A stretch of 25,840 bases of DNA from JAMCZU01 sp964479405 (GTDB lineage Bacteria > Patescibacteriota > UBA1384 > UBA12157 > JAENIV01): the NCBI GenBank assembly GCA_964479405.1, contig CAYZMA010000011.1, positions 1 through 25,840 on the forward strand, in the 5' to 3' direction. Positions 13,256 through 20,891 of this stretch are shown in pieces. The notes under the pieces are model-generated. The model had not been told where the DNA came from. It worked only from the letters and a program-made list of their open reading frames with translations, and ran no database searches. Made by a program: the position numbers and the translations under genes. Each line of letters starts with the position of its first letter. Positions within the stretch are counted from its first letter, which is position 1.

Positions 13256-14413
13256 TTAATCCTTACTAAAACAACCACAACCGCGTTTGAAAATCGGTGT
13301 TTCGCTGGGTAGTGCCACTGGAGCATAACTAGTTACGAAATCGTGCCGAGCTCTAAACTCAGCGACAAGTTTCATTTGTCCATACTTTCGATATTTCCTG
13401 TTTGTTTGTCTCTTAAACTCCTGTTGATGATCGACAAATACTTGGCAGCAGACTGTTAGATATTCCATGTCGTTTTTGAATTGCCGACGATCAACTTGAT
13501 AGTTCTTATAAAGCTCGATTGAACATTGGCGAACCCGGGCAAATTCCTCGGGCTGGTCTTCCTCCTCAATATCAAATATTAGATTGTCGTTACTATATTT
13601 CTTAAACAGTTCATTGTGAGCAAAAAATACTTCGATGTCTTCCTTTTCTTCTAGCCAGTCTGTACAGCCACAGGCACGATGTTGTCTTTTTCTGTTTGTT
13701 TCAATACTTTGATCAAACAAACTTTGGTAAGTTGTGACAAACTCATGCCTCACCTTAAACTCAGCTGTTAGTTTGCGGAGAACAAAGTTGAAATCTACAC
13801 GGTTTATTGATCGGCGCGCTCTCTCAATAGTGGTTTGAAATTCATAACAATGGTGGTAGAAAAGGCAGAAGTCCCAAAAGAATTTGAAGTGACTAAGTTG
13901 ATAGGTTTCTGCTAATTTTTCGGATTCAACGCTAAGGCGTTGGAATTCTTCGGGCTGTTCCTTTTCAGCTTGAAAGGGATAGTCGAGGCCACTGCAATAA
14001 AAAAGACGAAATAGTTCTCTTCCAAAAAGAAGTCTGTAATTAACCTTCGGGGCTTGATAATCTGGCGACATCTGAACTTCAAAACAGCCACAAGCTTTCA
14101 TTCGGTGTCCTTCATTCTCAAAATCGGTCACGAACTTATGCTTGATAGTATATTCAGCAGTTCGTTTGAGAATTTGTTCGGGCAAAACAGAAACATTAGA
14201 TGTGTTATCTTTGATATTTGTAATGATTTGTCGAAAAGAGCCGCATCGCTTATGTATTTGCCGATAGGCTTGATCATACATTTTCTTATCAAGTTGATAT
14301 TGGTCAACCAATTTTTCCGCTTCTTGACTCATCCGGGCAAATTCTTGAGGATGGAGTTTTTCGGCTTCCATAAGGAATGTTAAGGTTTGGAAACCGCTAA
14401 AAAGTTGATTCAT
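13256..14413 (-). CDS. Unrecognised protein of three Cys-Gly-Cys repeats, 385 aa
   Basis: I do not recognise this family. The ATG at 14413 is preferred: AAGGAG (14428-14423) directly abuts an earlier ATG at 14422 but has a 9-nt spacer to this one. The protein consists of three diverged copies of one unit of 110-130 residues. Each has P(Q/E)EF (22-25, 154-157, 288-291), a Glu/Lys-rich helix with Y(Q)(L/V), a Cys in the middle, (K/R)H(K/E/D)FVT (ending at 96, 227 and 361), and ends in (A/G)CGC (CGC at 108-110, 248-250, 379-381). It is mostly helical and charged, with no signal peptide or membrane segment. The CGC pairs could bind metal or form disulfides. It is more G+C-rich than the flanking operons, on the opposite strand, and lies between identical REP-like palindromes. 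Confidence 0.78.
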   Translation of the reverse strand: MNQLFSGFQTLTFLMEAEKLHPQEFARMSQEAEKLVDQYQLDKKMYDQAYRQIHKRCGSFRQIITNIKDNTSNVSVLPEQILKRTAEYTIKHKFVTDFENEGHRMKACGCFEVQMSPDYQAPKVNYRLLFGRELFRLFYCSGLDYPFQAEKEQPEEFQRLSVESEKLAETYQLSHFKFFWDFCLFYHHCYEFQTTIERARRSINRVDFNFVLRKLTAEFKVRHEFVTTYQSLFDQSIETNRKRQHRACGCTDWLEEKEDIEVFFAHNELFKKYSNDNLIFDIEEEDQPEEFARVRQCSIELYKNYQVDRRQFKNDMEYLTVCCQVFVDHQQEFKRQTNRKYRKYGQMKLVAEFRARHDFVTSYAPVALPSETPIFKRGCGCFSKD

Positions 14414-14516
14414 TTTTTTCATCTCCTTATGTTTTTAATGAACGTCAATCCTTAAAATTGAAAACAAGTCATCGTAACATAAAAAAACTAATCTCGTCAA
14501 GTCAAAATCCTGATTC

Positions 14517-14547
14517 CTAAACCTATTGTCCACCTACGAGGTGGACA
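14517..14547. repeat. REP-like palindrome, copy 2
   Basis: Identical over 31 bp to 13082-13112, in direct orientation. The stem is GTCCACCT (14528-14535), ACG loop, AGGTGGAC (14539-14546). It lies between the start region of the triple-repeat gene and the dprA promoter. Confidence 0.88.
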
Positions 14548-14568
14548 TGGGTGTAAATAACTGAATTA

Positions 14569-14577
14569 TGATAAAAT
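14569..14577 (+). promoter_or_regulatory. Extended -10 promoter of dprA-topA-recR-cysS, leaderless type
   Basis: TGA followed by TAAAAT (14572-14577), ending exactly 6 nt before the dprA ATG at 14584. There is no Shine-Dalgarno site. No good -35 is visible. Confidence 0.62.
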
Positions 14578-14583
14578 TTATAT

Positions 14584-15696
14584 ATGGATAATGAAAGAAG
14601 AGATGATGAAAAAAAGTATTGGGTGGCGTTGTCAACCCACGGAAAAATTGGTGGGCGGACTCTTCTAAAACTCTATAAAAAATTTAAGAGCTTGGAAAAA
14701 GTTTGGCAGGCGGGACAATGGCAATTGGCCGAAGCTGGCTTAAATTTAGACCAAGTTGAAGCAGTCAAAGAGGTGATTTCAAAGAAAAATCCGGAGAAAG
14801 AATGGGAAAAAGTTCAAAAGCATAAAATAGATGTTTTAATTTATCCAGATGTAGATTACCCTAAACTTTTGAAAGAACTGCCTGACCCGCCGGGGATTCT
14901 TTATCTTCGGGGTAAAATTCTACCCTCCGATGAAATTGCGCTTGCCGTGGTTGGTAGTCGTAAATTTTCTACCTATGGTGAGCGAGTTACGAGTGAGCTT
15001 GTTTATCCTTTGGCCAGTCAAAAAATAACTATTGTGTCGGGCCTGGCTTTAGGAATTGATACTTTGGCTCATCGCTCTGCCCTTGAGGCAGGTGGTAGGA
15101 CACTGGCAGTTTTAGGTTGCGGTCTTGACCAAATTTATCCGGTTTCTAATATTAGGTTAGCAGATAAAATTATTGCCGGTTCCGGGGCTATTATTTCTGA
15201 ATTTCCTTTAGGTATGCCAGCTTTAAGGTTTAATTTTCCCATTAGAAACCGCATTATTGCCGGTTTAAGTTTAGGGACATTGGTGGTGGAAGCGGCGCCA
15301 AATTCTGGCTCACTCTTGACGGCAACGGCTTCAATAGATTACAATCGGGAAGTCTTTGCTGTGCCGGGCTCAATTTTTTCTGAAACCTCCGTTGGCACAA
15401 ATCGGTTGATTAAAATGGGGGCGAAAATGGTAACCAATTTTAAAGATATTTTGGAAGAACTTTCATTGGAAGATAAAAAAGCTCAAAATAAAGCACAAGA
15501 AATTATTCCCGATTCCCCTGAAGAAGAAATTCTGTTAAACTTATTAAAGCAACCGGTTTTAGTGGATTTATTAGTTCAAAAATCGGGACTAGAGACAGGT
15601 ATGGTCAATTCCACCCTAATTCAATTAGAAATAAAAGGCAAAGTTACCAATCTAGGTGGAAGCCAGTATGTTATTAGTGGAAAATTAAAATCATGA
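14584..15696 (+). CDS. dprA: DNA-processing protein DprA/Smf
   Basis: A 370-aa protein that binds incoming single-stranded DNA during transformation and loads RecA. The N-terminal helix-hairpin-helix-like part (LSTHGKIGGRTLLKLYKKF) is followed by the Rossmann-like DprA domain: AVVGSRKFSTYGERVTSEL (about 119-137), SGLALGIDTLAHRSALEAGGRTLAVLGCGLDQIYP, FPIRNRIIAGLS, EAAPNSGSLLTA and VFAVPGS. The C-terminal winged-helix domain (about 305-368) is also present, so the protein is complete. Together with the pilus genes in this window it supports a DNA-uptake route, but this is inference. It opens a four-gene operon and overlaps topA by ATGA. Confidence 0.95.
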   Translation: MDNERRDDEKKYWVALSTHGKIGGRTLLKLYKKFKSLEKVWQAGQWQLAEAGLNLDQVEAVKEVISKKNPEKEWEKVQKHKIDVLIYPDVDYPKLLKELPDPPGILYLRGKILPSDEIALAVVGSRKFSTYGERVTSELVYPLASQKITIVSGLALGIDTLAHRSALEAGGRTLAVLGCGLDQIYPVSNIRLADKIIAGSGAIISEFPLGMPALRFNFPIRNRIIAGLSLGTLVVEAAPNSGSLLTATASIDYNREVFAVPGSIFSETSVGTNRLIKMGAKMVTNFKDILEELSLEDKKAQNKAQEIIPDSPEEEILLNLLKQPVLVDLLVQKSGLETGMVNSTLIQLEIKGKVTNLGGSQYVISGKLKS

Positions 15697-17834
15697 ATTT
15701 AGTCATCGTAGAATCACCAACCAAGGCAAAAACCATCAGTAAATTTTTAGACTCCTCCTATCAGGTGGTGGCTTGTTTTGGGCATACCAGAGATTTGCCC
15801 AAAAAAGAATTGGGGATTGATGTCAAGAATAATTTTGAGCCAACTTATGTGATTGTGCCTAAAGCTCAAAAAATCTTAAGAGAAATAAAAAATAAGGCCA
15901 AAAATTCAGAAAATCTCTATTTAGCAACTGACTACGATAGGGAAGGTGAAGCCATTGCTTGGCATCTTTTACAAGCAGAAGGTTTTAAAAAACAAAAAGT
16001 TTCCAGAATTACTTTTCATGAAATTACTAAAGAAGCGATTCTTTCAGCCTTGAAACATCCGCGGGAAATTGATCTTTCCTTGGTTTCTGCCCAGCAAGCG
16101 AGGCGAATCTTAGACCGCTTGGTCGGCTACAAACTTTCTCCTTTCCTGTGGCGAAAAGTGGCTCAAGGGCTTTCAGCTGGTCGGGTTCAGTCAGTGGCGG
16201 TCCGTTTAGTGGTGGAAAAGGAAAGAGAAATTGAAAAATTTAATTCCCAAGAATATTGGTCAATTGAGGCAATTTTAAGTAAAGGCAACTTAGAATTTAA
16301 AGCAATTTTAACCGAAATTGATGGTAAGAAAGTTTCAAAACTAGACATTAAAAACGAGAAAACCTCTCAAGAAATTATTAAAAATTTAGAAAAAGCTGAT
16401 TATGAAGTCCAAGATATTAAAAAAGACCAAAAGAAAAGATACCCATCGCCACCTTTTACTACCAGTACTTTGCAACAGGAGGCATCAACTAAATTAGGCT
16501 TTTCGGCCAAGCAAACCATGAAATTAGCTCAAGATTTATATGAGGAAGGTTTAATAACCTATATGAGAACCGACTCGGTTCAGGTTGCCTCTCAAGCTTT
16601 GCAAATGGCAGAAAAAGTGATTACTAAAATATATGGTAAAAATTATGCCTTACCGACACCTCGGTTTTACAAAACAAAATCAAAAGGGGCTCAAGAAGCT
16701 CATGAAGCTATCCGACCGACTGATTTAACCGTTGAACCAGAAAAGTCAAATCTAACAGGCACAACTTCCAGACTTTACACCTTAATTTGGAAAAAAATGA
16801 TAGCCTCGCAAATGAAAGAAGCCGAAGTTCTTGAAGAAAATGTTAAAATTAAGGCGAAAAATTTCACTTTTCTGGCAACTGGTTTAAAAATTACTTTTGA
16901 TGGATTTTTACGGGTCTATCAAAATGCCAATAAAGAAACAATTCTACCCGATTTAAAGGTAGGGGACAGTCTTAATTTAGAAAAACTGGAGAAAAATCAA
17001 CACTTTACCGAAGCCCCGGCTCGTTTTACCGAGGCAAGTTTAATTAAGGAATTGGAAAAGCGAGGCATTGGCAGGCCGTCCACTTACGCCCCCACCTTGG
17101 GGACAATTACCGATAGGGGATATGTTGAAAAAAAAGAAGGCAAACTTATTCCTCAAGAGATTGGTATAATTGTCAACGATGTACTGGTCAAACATTTTCC
17201 GGAAATTGTGGATTTCAGTTTTACGGCTAAGATGGAAGATGAATTAGATAGTATTGCCGAAGGAAAACTTAAATGGCAAAAAGTAATTGACAAATTTTAT
17301 GGGCCATTTTCCAAAAATTTAAAAGAAAAAACCAAAGAAGTTTCCAAAGCCGAAATTACTGAAGAAGAGTCAAATGAGATTTGCACTGAATGTGGTAAAA
17401 AATTAAAAATTAAATTAGGTCGTTTTGGCAAATTTTTAGCCTGCACCGGCTTTCCAGAGTGTAAATTTACCAAACCGATTGGCGAGACAGCAAAACTTGT
17501 AGAAAAATCAGAAGAAAAATGTCCCAAATGTAAAAAAGATATGGTTTTAAAAGAGGGGAGATTTGGCAAATTTTTGGCTTGTTCAGGTTATCCAGAATGT
17601 AAATTTACTAAAAATATTGAAATTGCATCGGCTGTGCCGTGTCCTGCTTGCGGGGGCAAACTTTTACAGAGAAAAACCCGTAAAGGCAGAACTTTTTGGG
17701 GTTGTGGTAATTATCCTAAGTGTAAAACAGCTTTTTGGAATGAACCTATAAATGAAAAATGTCCCCAGTGCCAAGCTCTTTTACTTAAAACAAAAAATAA
17801 CGTTAAATGTAGCCAATGTGAATACAAAAAATGA
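15693..17834 (+). CDS. topA: DNA topoisomerase I (type IA)
   Basis: A 713-aa enzyme that relaxes negative supercoils by single-strand passage. The TOPRIM domain opens with NLVIVESPTKAKTI (Glu7) and contains TDYDREGEAIAWHL. The active-site region has EEGLITYMRTDSVQ with catalytic Tyr290. RPTDLT and RGIGRPSTYAPTLGTI are further signatures. The C-terminus from about residue 560 has four zinc-ribbon units (CTEC...FPEC, CPKC...YPEC, CPAC...YPKC and CPQC...CSQC). The length is normal for the family. It overlaps dprA and recR by 4 bp each, so the three are translationally coupled. Confidence 0.97.
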   Translation: MNLVIVESPTKAKTISKFLDSSYQVVACFGHTRDLPKKELGIDVKNNFEPTYVIVPKAQKILREIKNKAKNSENLYLATDYDREGEAIAWHLLQAEGFKKQKVSRITFHEITKEAILSALKHPREIDLSLVSAQQARRILDRLVGYKLSPFLWRKVAQGLSAGRVQSVAVRLVVEKEREIEKFNSQEYWSIEAILSKGNLEFKAILTEIDGKKVSKLDIKNEKTSQEIIKNLEKADYEVQDIKKDQKKRYPSPPFTTSTLQQEASTKLGFSAKQTMKLAQDLYEEGLITYMRTDSVQVASQALQMAEKVITKIYGKNYALPTPRFYKTKSKGAQEAHEAIRPTDLTVEPEKSNLTGTTSRLYTLIWKKMIASQMKEAEVLEENVKIKAKNFTFLATGLKITFDGFLRVYQNANKETILPDLKVGDSLNLEKLEKNQHFTEAPARFTEASLIKELEKRGIGRPSTYAPTLGTITDRGYVEKKEGKLIPQEIGIIVNDVLVKHFPEIVDFSFTAKMEDELDSIAEGKLKWQKVIDKFYGPFSKNLKEKTKEVSKAEITEEESNEICTECGKKLKIKLGRFGKFLACTGFPECKFTKPIGETAKLVEKSEEKCPKCKKDMVLKEGRFGKFLACSGYPECKFTKNIEIASAVPCPACGGKLLQRKTRKGRTFWGCGNYPKCKTAFWNEPINEKCPQCQALLLKTKNNVKCSQCEYKK

Positions 17835-18451
17835 AAATTATTCCTGACTCCATCTCAAATCTAATTGAAGAATTTTCAAAATTGCCGGGTATTGGTCCAA
17901 AAACGGCATCGCGACTAACTTTTTATCTTTTGACTAAACCTGAAAGTGATGTTTCGCGTTTTGGCCAAACTTTATTGGATTTAAAAAAATCGTTGAAATA
18001 TTGTCAAAATTGTTTTAATATTACAGAGGAGTCTCCTTGTGAGATTTGCGCCTCCGAAAAACGAGATGTTAGTAAAATTATGATCGTGGAAGAACCTTTA
18101 GATGTGCTGGCCTTGGAAAAAACCGGATTTGACGGTCTTTATCATGTTTTGGGTGGAGTTATTTCGCCGATTGGAGGCATTGGACCGGAAAACTTGCGTG
18201 TGGCTGAAATATTGGAAAAAGTTAAAAAAGCTGATAATAAAATAAAAGAATTAATTTTAGCTACCGATCCATCTTTGGAAGGGGAAGCGACAGCGATGTA
18301 TCTTAACGGTGAAATTTTAAGAATTAGTAAGCTCGCTGGCGGGAAGGTAAAAGTTACCAGAATTGCTCGAGGTTTGCCGATTGGAGGTGATTTGGAATAT
18401 GCCGACGAGGTTACTTTAACTCGAGCCCTTGAGGGTCGTAAAGAATATTAA
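17831..18451 (+). CDS. recR: Recombination mediator RecR
   Basis: A 206-aa protein that works with RecF/RecO to load RecA at gaps. Domains in order: helix-hairpin-helix LPGIGPKTASRLTFYLL (about 18-34), a four-cysteine zinc finger (CQNC...CEIC, about 57-72), the TOPRIM fold (KIMIVEEPLDVLALEKTGFDGLYHVLGGVISPIGGIGPENLR) with LILATDPSLEGEATAMYL, and the C-terminal TRIARGLPIGGDLEYADEVTL block. It is complete and of normal length. It overlaps topA by 4 bp and is separated from cysS by a single nucleotide. Its usual companion ybaB is elsewhere (24106). Confidence 0.96.
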   Translation: MKIIPDSISNLIEEFSKLPGIGPKTASRLTFYLLTKPESDVSRFGQTLLDLKKSLKYCQNCFNITEESPCEICASEKRDVSKIMIVEEPLDVLALEKTGFDGLYHVLGGVISPIGGIGPENLRVAEILEKVKKADNKIKELILATDPSLEGEATAMYLNGEILRISKLAGGKVKVTRIARGLPIGGDLEYADEVTLTRALEGRKEY

Positions 18452-18452
18452 A

Positions 18453-19781
18453 ATGCTTAAAATATATAACAGCTTAAATCACAAAAAAGAAGAGTTTAAA
18501 CCACTACAAGATAAAAAAGTGGGTATTTATGTTTGTGGACCAACGGTCTACGCTCCTAGCCACTTGGGTCATGCCCGAACATGGATCTTTTTTGACTGGC
18601 TTCGGCGCTATCTGATCTACAAAGACTATAAAGTTAAATTTGTTCAAAATATTACCGATGTTGGTCATCTGGTAGGGGACACTGAAGAAGGTGAAGACAA
18701 AATTGAAAAAATTGCCAAAGTTGAGGGTAAAACTCCTTCTGAAATTGCTAAAACCTACGAAAAAGCCTATTTTAAAAATTTAGAAGAACTAAACATCTTA
18801 AAACCCAGCGATTCTCCTCGGGCGACAGAAAATATTTCGGAGATAATTGATTATCTTGAAGTTCTTCTTAAAAATGGTTATGCCTACGAAGTTTCTGGCA
18901 ATGTTTATTTTAATGTCTCAAAGTTTGCTCAATACGGAAAATTATCTTCCAGAAAAACTGAAAAGGCACTTCAAGAAACACGAGTTAAAAAAGATACCTT
19001 GAAAAAAAATCAGGAAGATTTTGCCTTGTGGCTGAAAGCGGAGAAAGAACATTTGCAAAAATGGCCATCTCCGTGGGGTGAAGGTTATCCGGGCTGGCAT
19101 ATTGAGTGTTCAGTTATGGCCGAAAAGAATTTAGGTCAGCCGTTTGATATTCATGGTGGTGGAACCGACAATATTTTTCCCCATCATGAAAATGAAATCG
19201 CCCAAAGTTGGGGTTATGCTCAAAAACCTTTGGCAAATTACTTTCTTCATAGCGGGATGCTTTTTGTTAATCATAAAAAAATGTCAAAATCCTTAGGTAA
19301 TTTTATTACTATTTCTAACGCTTTAGAGCAATGGGACGCCGATACTATCAAATTAGCCTTTATGATGACTCATTGGCAAAAACCCTTTGACTGGGGTAAA
19401 AGCGCCATTTCGGAAGCCAAGAAAATCAAAGAAAGACTGGTCAGAGCGAAAATGGAAGCTCAAGATGTAAAAACCGGTTTTCCGACTGAAATAGAGGAAG
19501 TTTTGGACAATGACTTTAATGCCCCTCAAGCCTTAGCTCTTGTTTTAACCCAACTAAGTAAGCTTTCAAAGCATGACTTTGAAATTTTGGAGGAAATATT
19601 TGGGCTGGAATTAATATCTGTTATTCATTTGACTCCAAAACAGAAGGAAATGATCAAAGAAAGGGAAATTGCCCGAGAAAAAGGTGATTTTAAGAAGGCG
19701 GATGACATTAGAAAAACCCTTGAAAAAAAAGGAATTATTTTGGAAGATACGGCAATTGGCACGAGGGTATTGACAGAGTAG
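18453..19781 (+). CDS. cysS: Cysteinyl-tRNA synthetase
   Basis: A 442-aa class I synthetase that attaches Cys to tRNA-Cys. The start at the ATG 18453, one nucleotide after the recR stop, gives the usual N-terminus (MLKIYNSL). Motifs: YVCGPTVYAPSHLGHAR with the zinc Cys and HLGH signature, GWHIECSVMA and HGGGTDNIFPHHENEIAQS with further zinc ligands, and HKKMSKSLGNF for KMSKS. The C-terminal helical region (REKGDFKKADDIRKTLEKKGIILED) is the usual anticodon-binding end. It is the last gene of the dprA operon. The promoter of the next unit overlaps its final codons. Confidence 0.97.
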   Translation: MLKIYNSLNHKKEEFKPLQDKKVGIYVCGPTVYAPSHLGHARTWIFFDWLRRYLIYKDYKVKFVQNITDVGHLVGDTEEGEDKIEKIAKVEGKTPSEIAKTYEKAYFKNLEELNILKPSDSPRATENISEIIDYLEVLLKNGYAYEVSGNVYFNVSKFAQYGKLSSRKTEKALQETRVKKDTLKKNQEDFALWLKAEKEHLQKWPSPWGEGYPGWHIECSVMAEKNLGQPFDIHGGGTDNIFPHHENEIAQSWGYAQKPLANYFLHSGMLFVNHKKMSKSLGNFITISNALEQWDADTIKLAFMMTHWQKPFDWGKSAISEAKKIKERLVRAKMEAQDVKTGFPTEIEEVLDNDFNAPQALALVLTQLSKLSKHDFEILEEIFGLELISVIHLTPKQKEMIKEREIAREKGDFKKADDIRKTLEKKGIILEDTAIGTRVLTE

Positions 19782-19798
19782 GTTTTTTCTGCTATAGT
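19770..19798 (+). promoter_or_regulatory. Promoter of the secreted-protein cluster
   Basis: TTGACA (19770-19775), 17-bp spacer, TATAGT (19793-19798). It overlaps the 3' end of cysS. The expected start near 19805 would give a leader of about 190 nt before the first secreted gene. Confidence 0.8.
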
Positions 19799-19824
19799 TA
19801 TAGGTTGACAAAATAAGGTATGAG

Positions 19825-19850
19825 AGGAGGCAAAGTTAGCCTCTTTTTTT
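19825..19850 (+). terminator. Terminator or attenuator hairpin
   Basis: GAGGC (19827-19831) pairs with GCCTC (19839-19843) around a 7-nt loop, extended by A-T and G-T pairs, and is followed by seven T (19844-19850). It ends the cysS operon. Because the promoter at 19770-19798 lies before it, it would also act as an attenuator in the leader of the secreted cluster. Confidence 0.8.
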
Positions 19851-19956
19851 GGCCAGAGTGTCGGCTGAGACTTGTGGAGAGAAGACTCATTAAATTTATT
19901 TTAGAGTCTGCCCCTCCTTCCCTGGTCTTGGCTGGCACTTTGTCCGAAAGGACAAA
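19851..19956 (+). other. Structured leader region of the secreted cluster
   Basis: GTGTCGGCTGAGAC (19858-19871) pairs over its full 14 nt with GTCTTGGCTGGCAC (19925-19938), allowing four G-U pairs. Inside it, GGAG (19876-19879)/CTCC (19914-19917) and AGACTC (19883-19888)/GAGTCT (19904-19909) continue the stem. Directly after comes TTTGTCC-GAAA-GGACAAA (19939-19956). This looks like a regulatory leader. No known riboswitch is recognised. Confidence 0.5.
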
Positions 19957-19996
19957 TAGACGCATTGAGATTATAAACAGTAAAGGAGGAACGAAG

Positions 19997-20890
19997 ATGC
20001 GAAGAACCTTAATAGTAGTATCTTTTCTAGTCATCGCGGTTGCGATGACAACACCGGTTCTTGCTGACCTTAATTGGTCGTCAGGAATCACACTGACCGA
20101 AAAAGAGTCCGGGATTCAGATTGGGTCTCGGATAGAAGCCATGCATGGCAGGTATTTGATTGGTTGCTGGTTTTCCAGCTCCGGTCAACTGCCGGTAATG
20201 GTCCAAGGGCTAGGATACAATGCCTTTGGCGACTTTCCGGGAATCAATAAGATTCAGAAAGTCGTCCTTTCACCGGACCATGGTAAGACCGAATGGCCAG
20301 CTGACCAGATTGAAGGAAAGGGATATTTTGTCCCGATTCCCAATTTGCTAGCCGGAGGCTACGGTCTTGAGTGGGGAGTAACGAGCAAAGACAAGCATAA
20401 TCGCTTGTTGCTTGTGATTATTCCTATCAATTGGAGTTCAACCCGATCATCTAGTGCCACGAACCATGCAATGGTTCAGATGGCGCCGATGGGCTACGAG
20501 AACTTCTCGGATCAGCAATGGTACGCCTGTTTGCGGGGATTCGTTCCTGCATGGGCAACTGTTGATCCTAGCTATGCGGCGCTGGTGCAAGCTAGCCAAC
20601 CGCCAGTTCAACAAGTAGTGCCTCAGTCAGAAAAGGAAGCGGTCGTTGAGACCACGAACTTTGATGGTGAGGTGACGCTGATACTGGACTATGGTAAAAA
20701 GCAGGATGAATTTCCTGTTAATATCACAGCCGATATCAGTGTTGGTCAGAAAATCGTTTTTCGTCGTAGTGGCAGGTTTGTCGCTGAAGCGGAAATCACT
20801 GATTTGATGGCAGGCAAATTTATTCAGGCTCGCGTCATCAAAGGTGGCTATGTCCAATCGCAAGACGGAATATTTTTAGGAGGTAAGTAA
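19997..20890 (+). CDS. Secreted protein of unknown function, 297 aa
   Basis: I do not recognise the family. The ATG at 19997 follows AAGGAGGA (19983-19990) by 6 nt and gives a textbook signal peptide (MRRTLIVVSFLVIAVAM...PVLA, cleavage near residue 24). The frame is open back to 19820, but that would bury the signal peptide. The first part, to about residue 180, is Gly- and aromatic-rich with few cysteines. A Pro/Gln linker (PPVQQVVPQSEKEAV) leads to a C-terminal beta domain of about 70 residues (VGQKIVFRRSGRFVAEAEITDLMAGKFIQARVI-type), similar in feel to small OB/SH3-like secreted domains. It is more G+C-rich than cysS or prfB. It is the first gene of a three-gene secreted cluster. Confidence 0.75.
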   Translation: MRRTLIVVSFLVIAVAMTTPVLADLNWSSGITLTEKESGIQIGSRIEAMHGRYLIGCWFSSSGQLPVMVQGLGYNAFGDFPGINKIQKVVLSPDHGKTEWPADQIEGKGYFVPIPNLLAGGYGLEWGVTSKDKHNRLLLVIIPINWSSTRSSSATNHAMVQMAPMGYENFSDQQWYACLRGFVPAWATVDPSYAALVQASQPPVQQVVPQSEKEAVVETTNFDGEVTLILDYGKKQDEFPVNITADISVGQKIVFRRSGRFVAEAEITDLMAGKFIQARVIKGGYVQSQDGIFLGGK

Positions 20891-20891
20891 G

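Noticed and set aside
14054..14383. 109-codon plus-strand open frame inside the triple-repeat gene
   Set aside because: It is a shadow of the minus-strand gene, which has a ribosome-binding site, a terminator and internal repeats.
19820..19996. In-frame N-terminal extension of the 297-aa secreted protein
   Set aside because: It starts inside a terminator hairpin, would bury a clear signal peptide, and lacks the strong Shine-Dalgarno site found before 19997.
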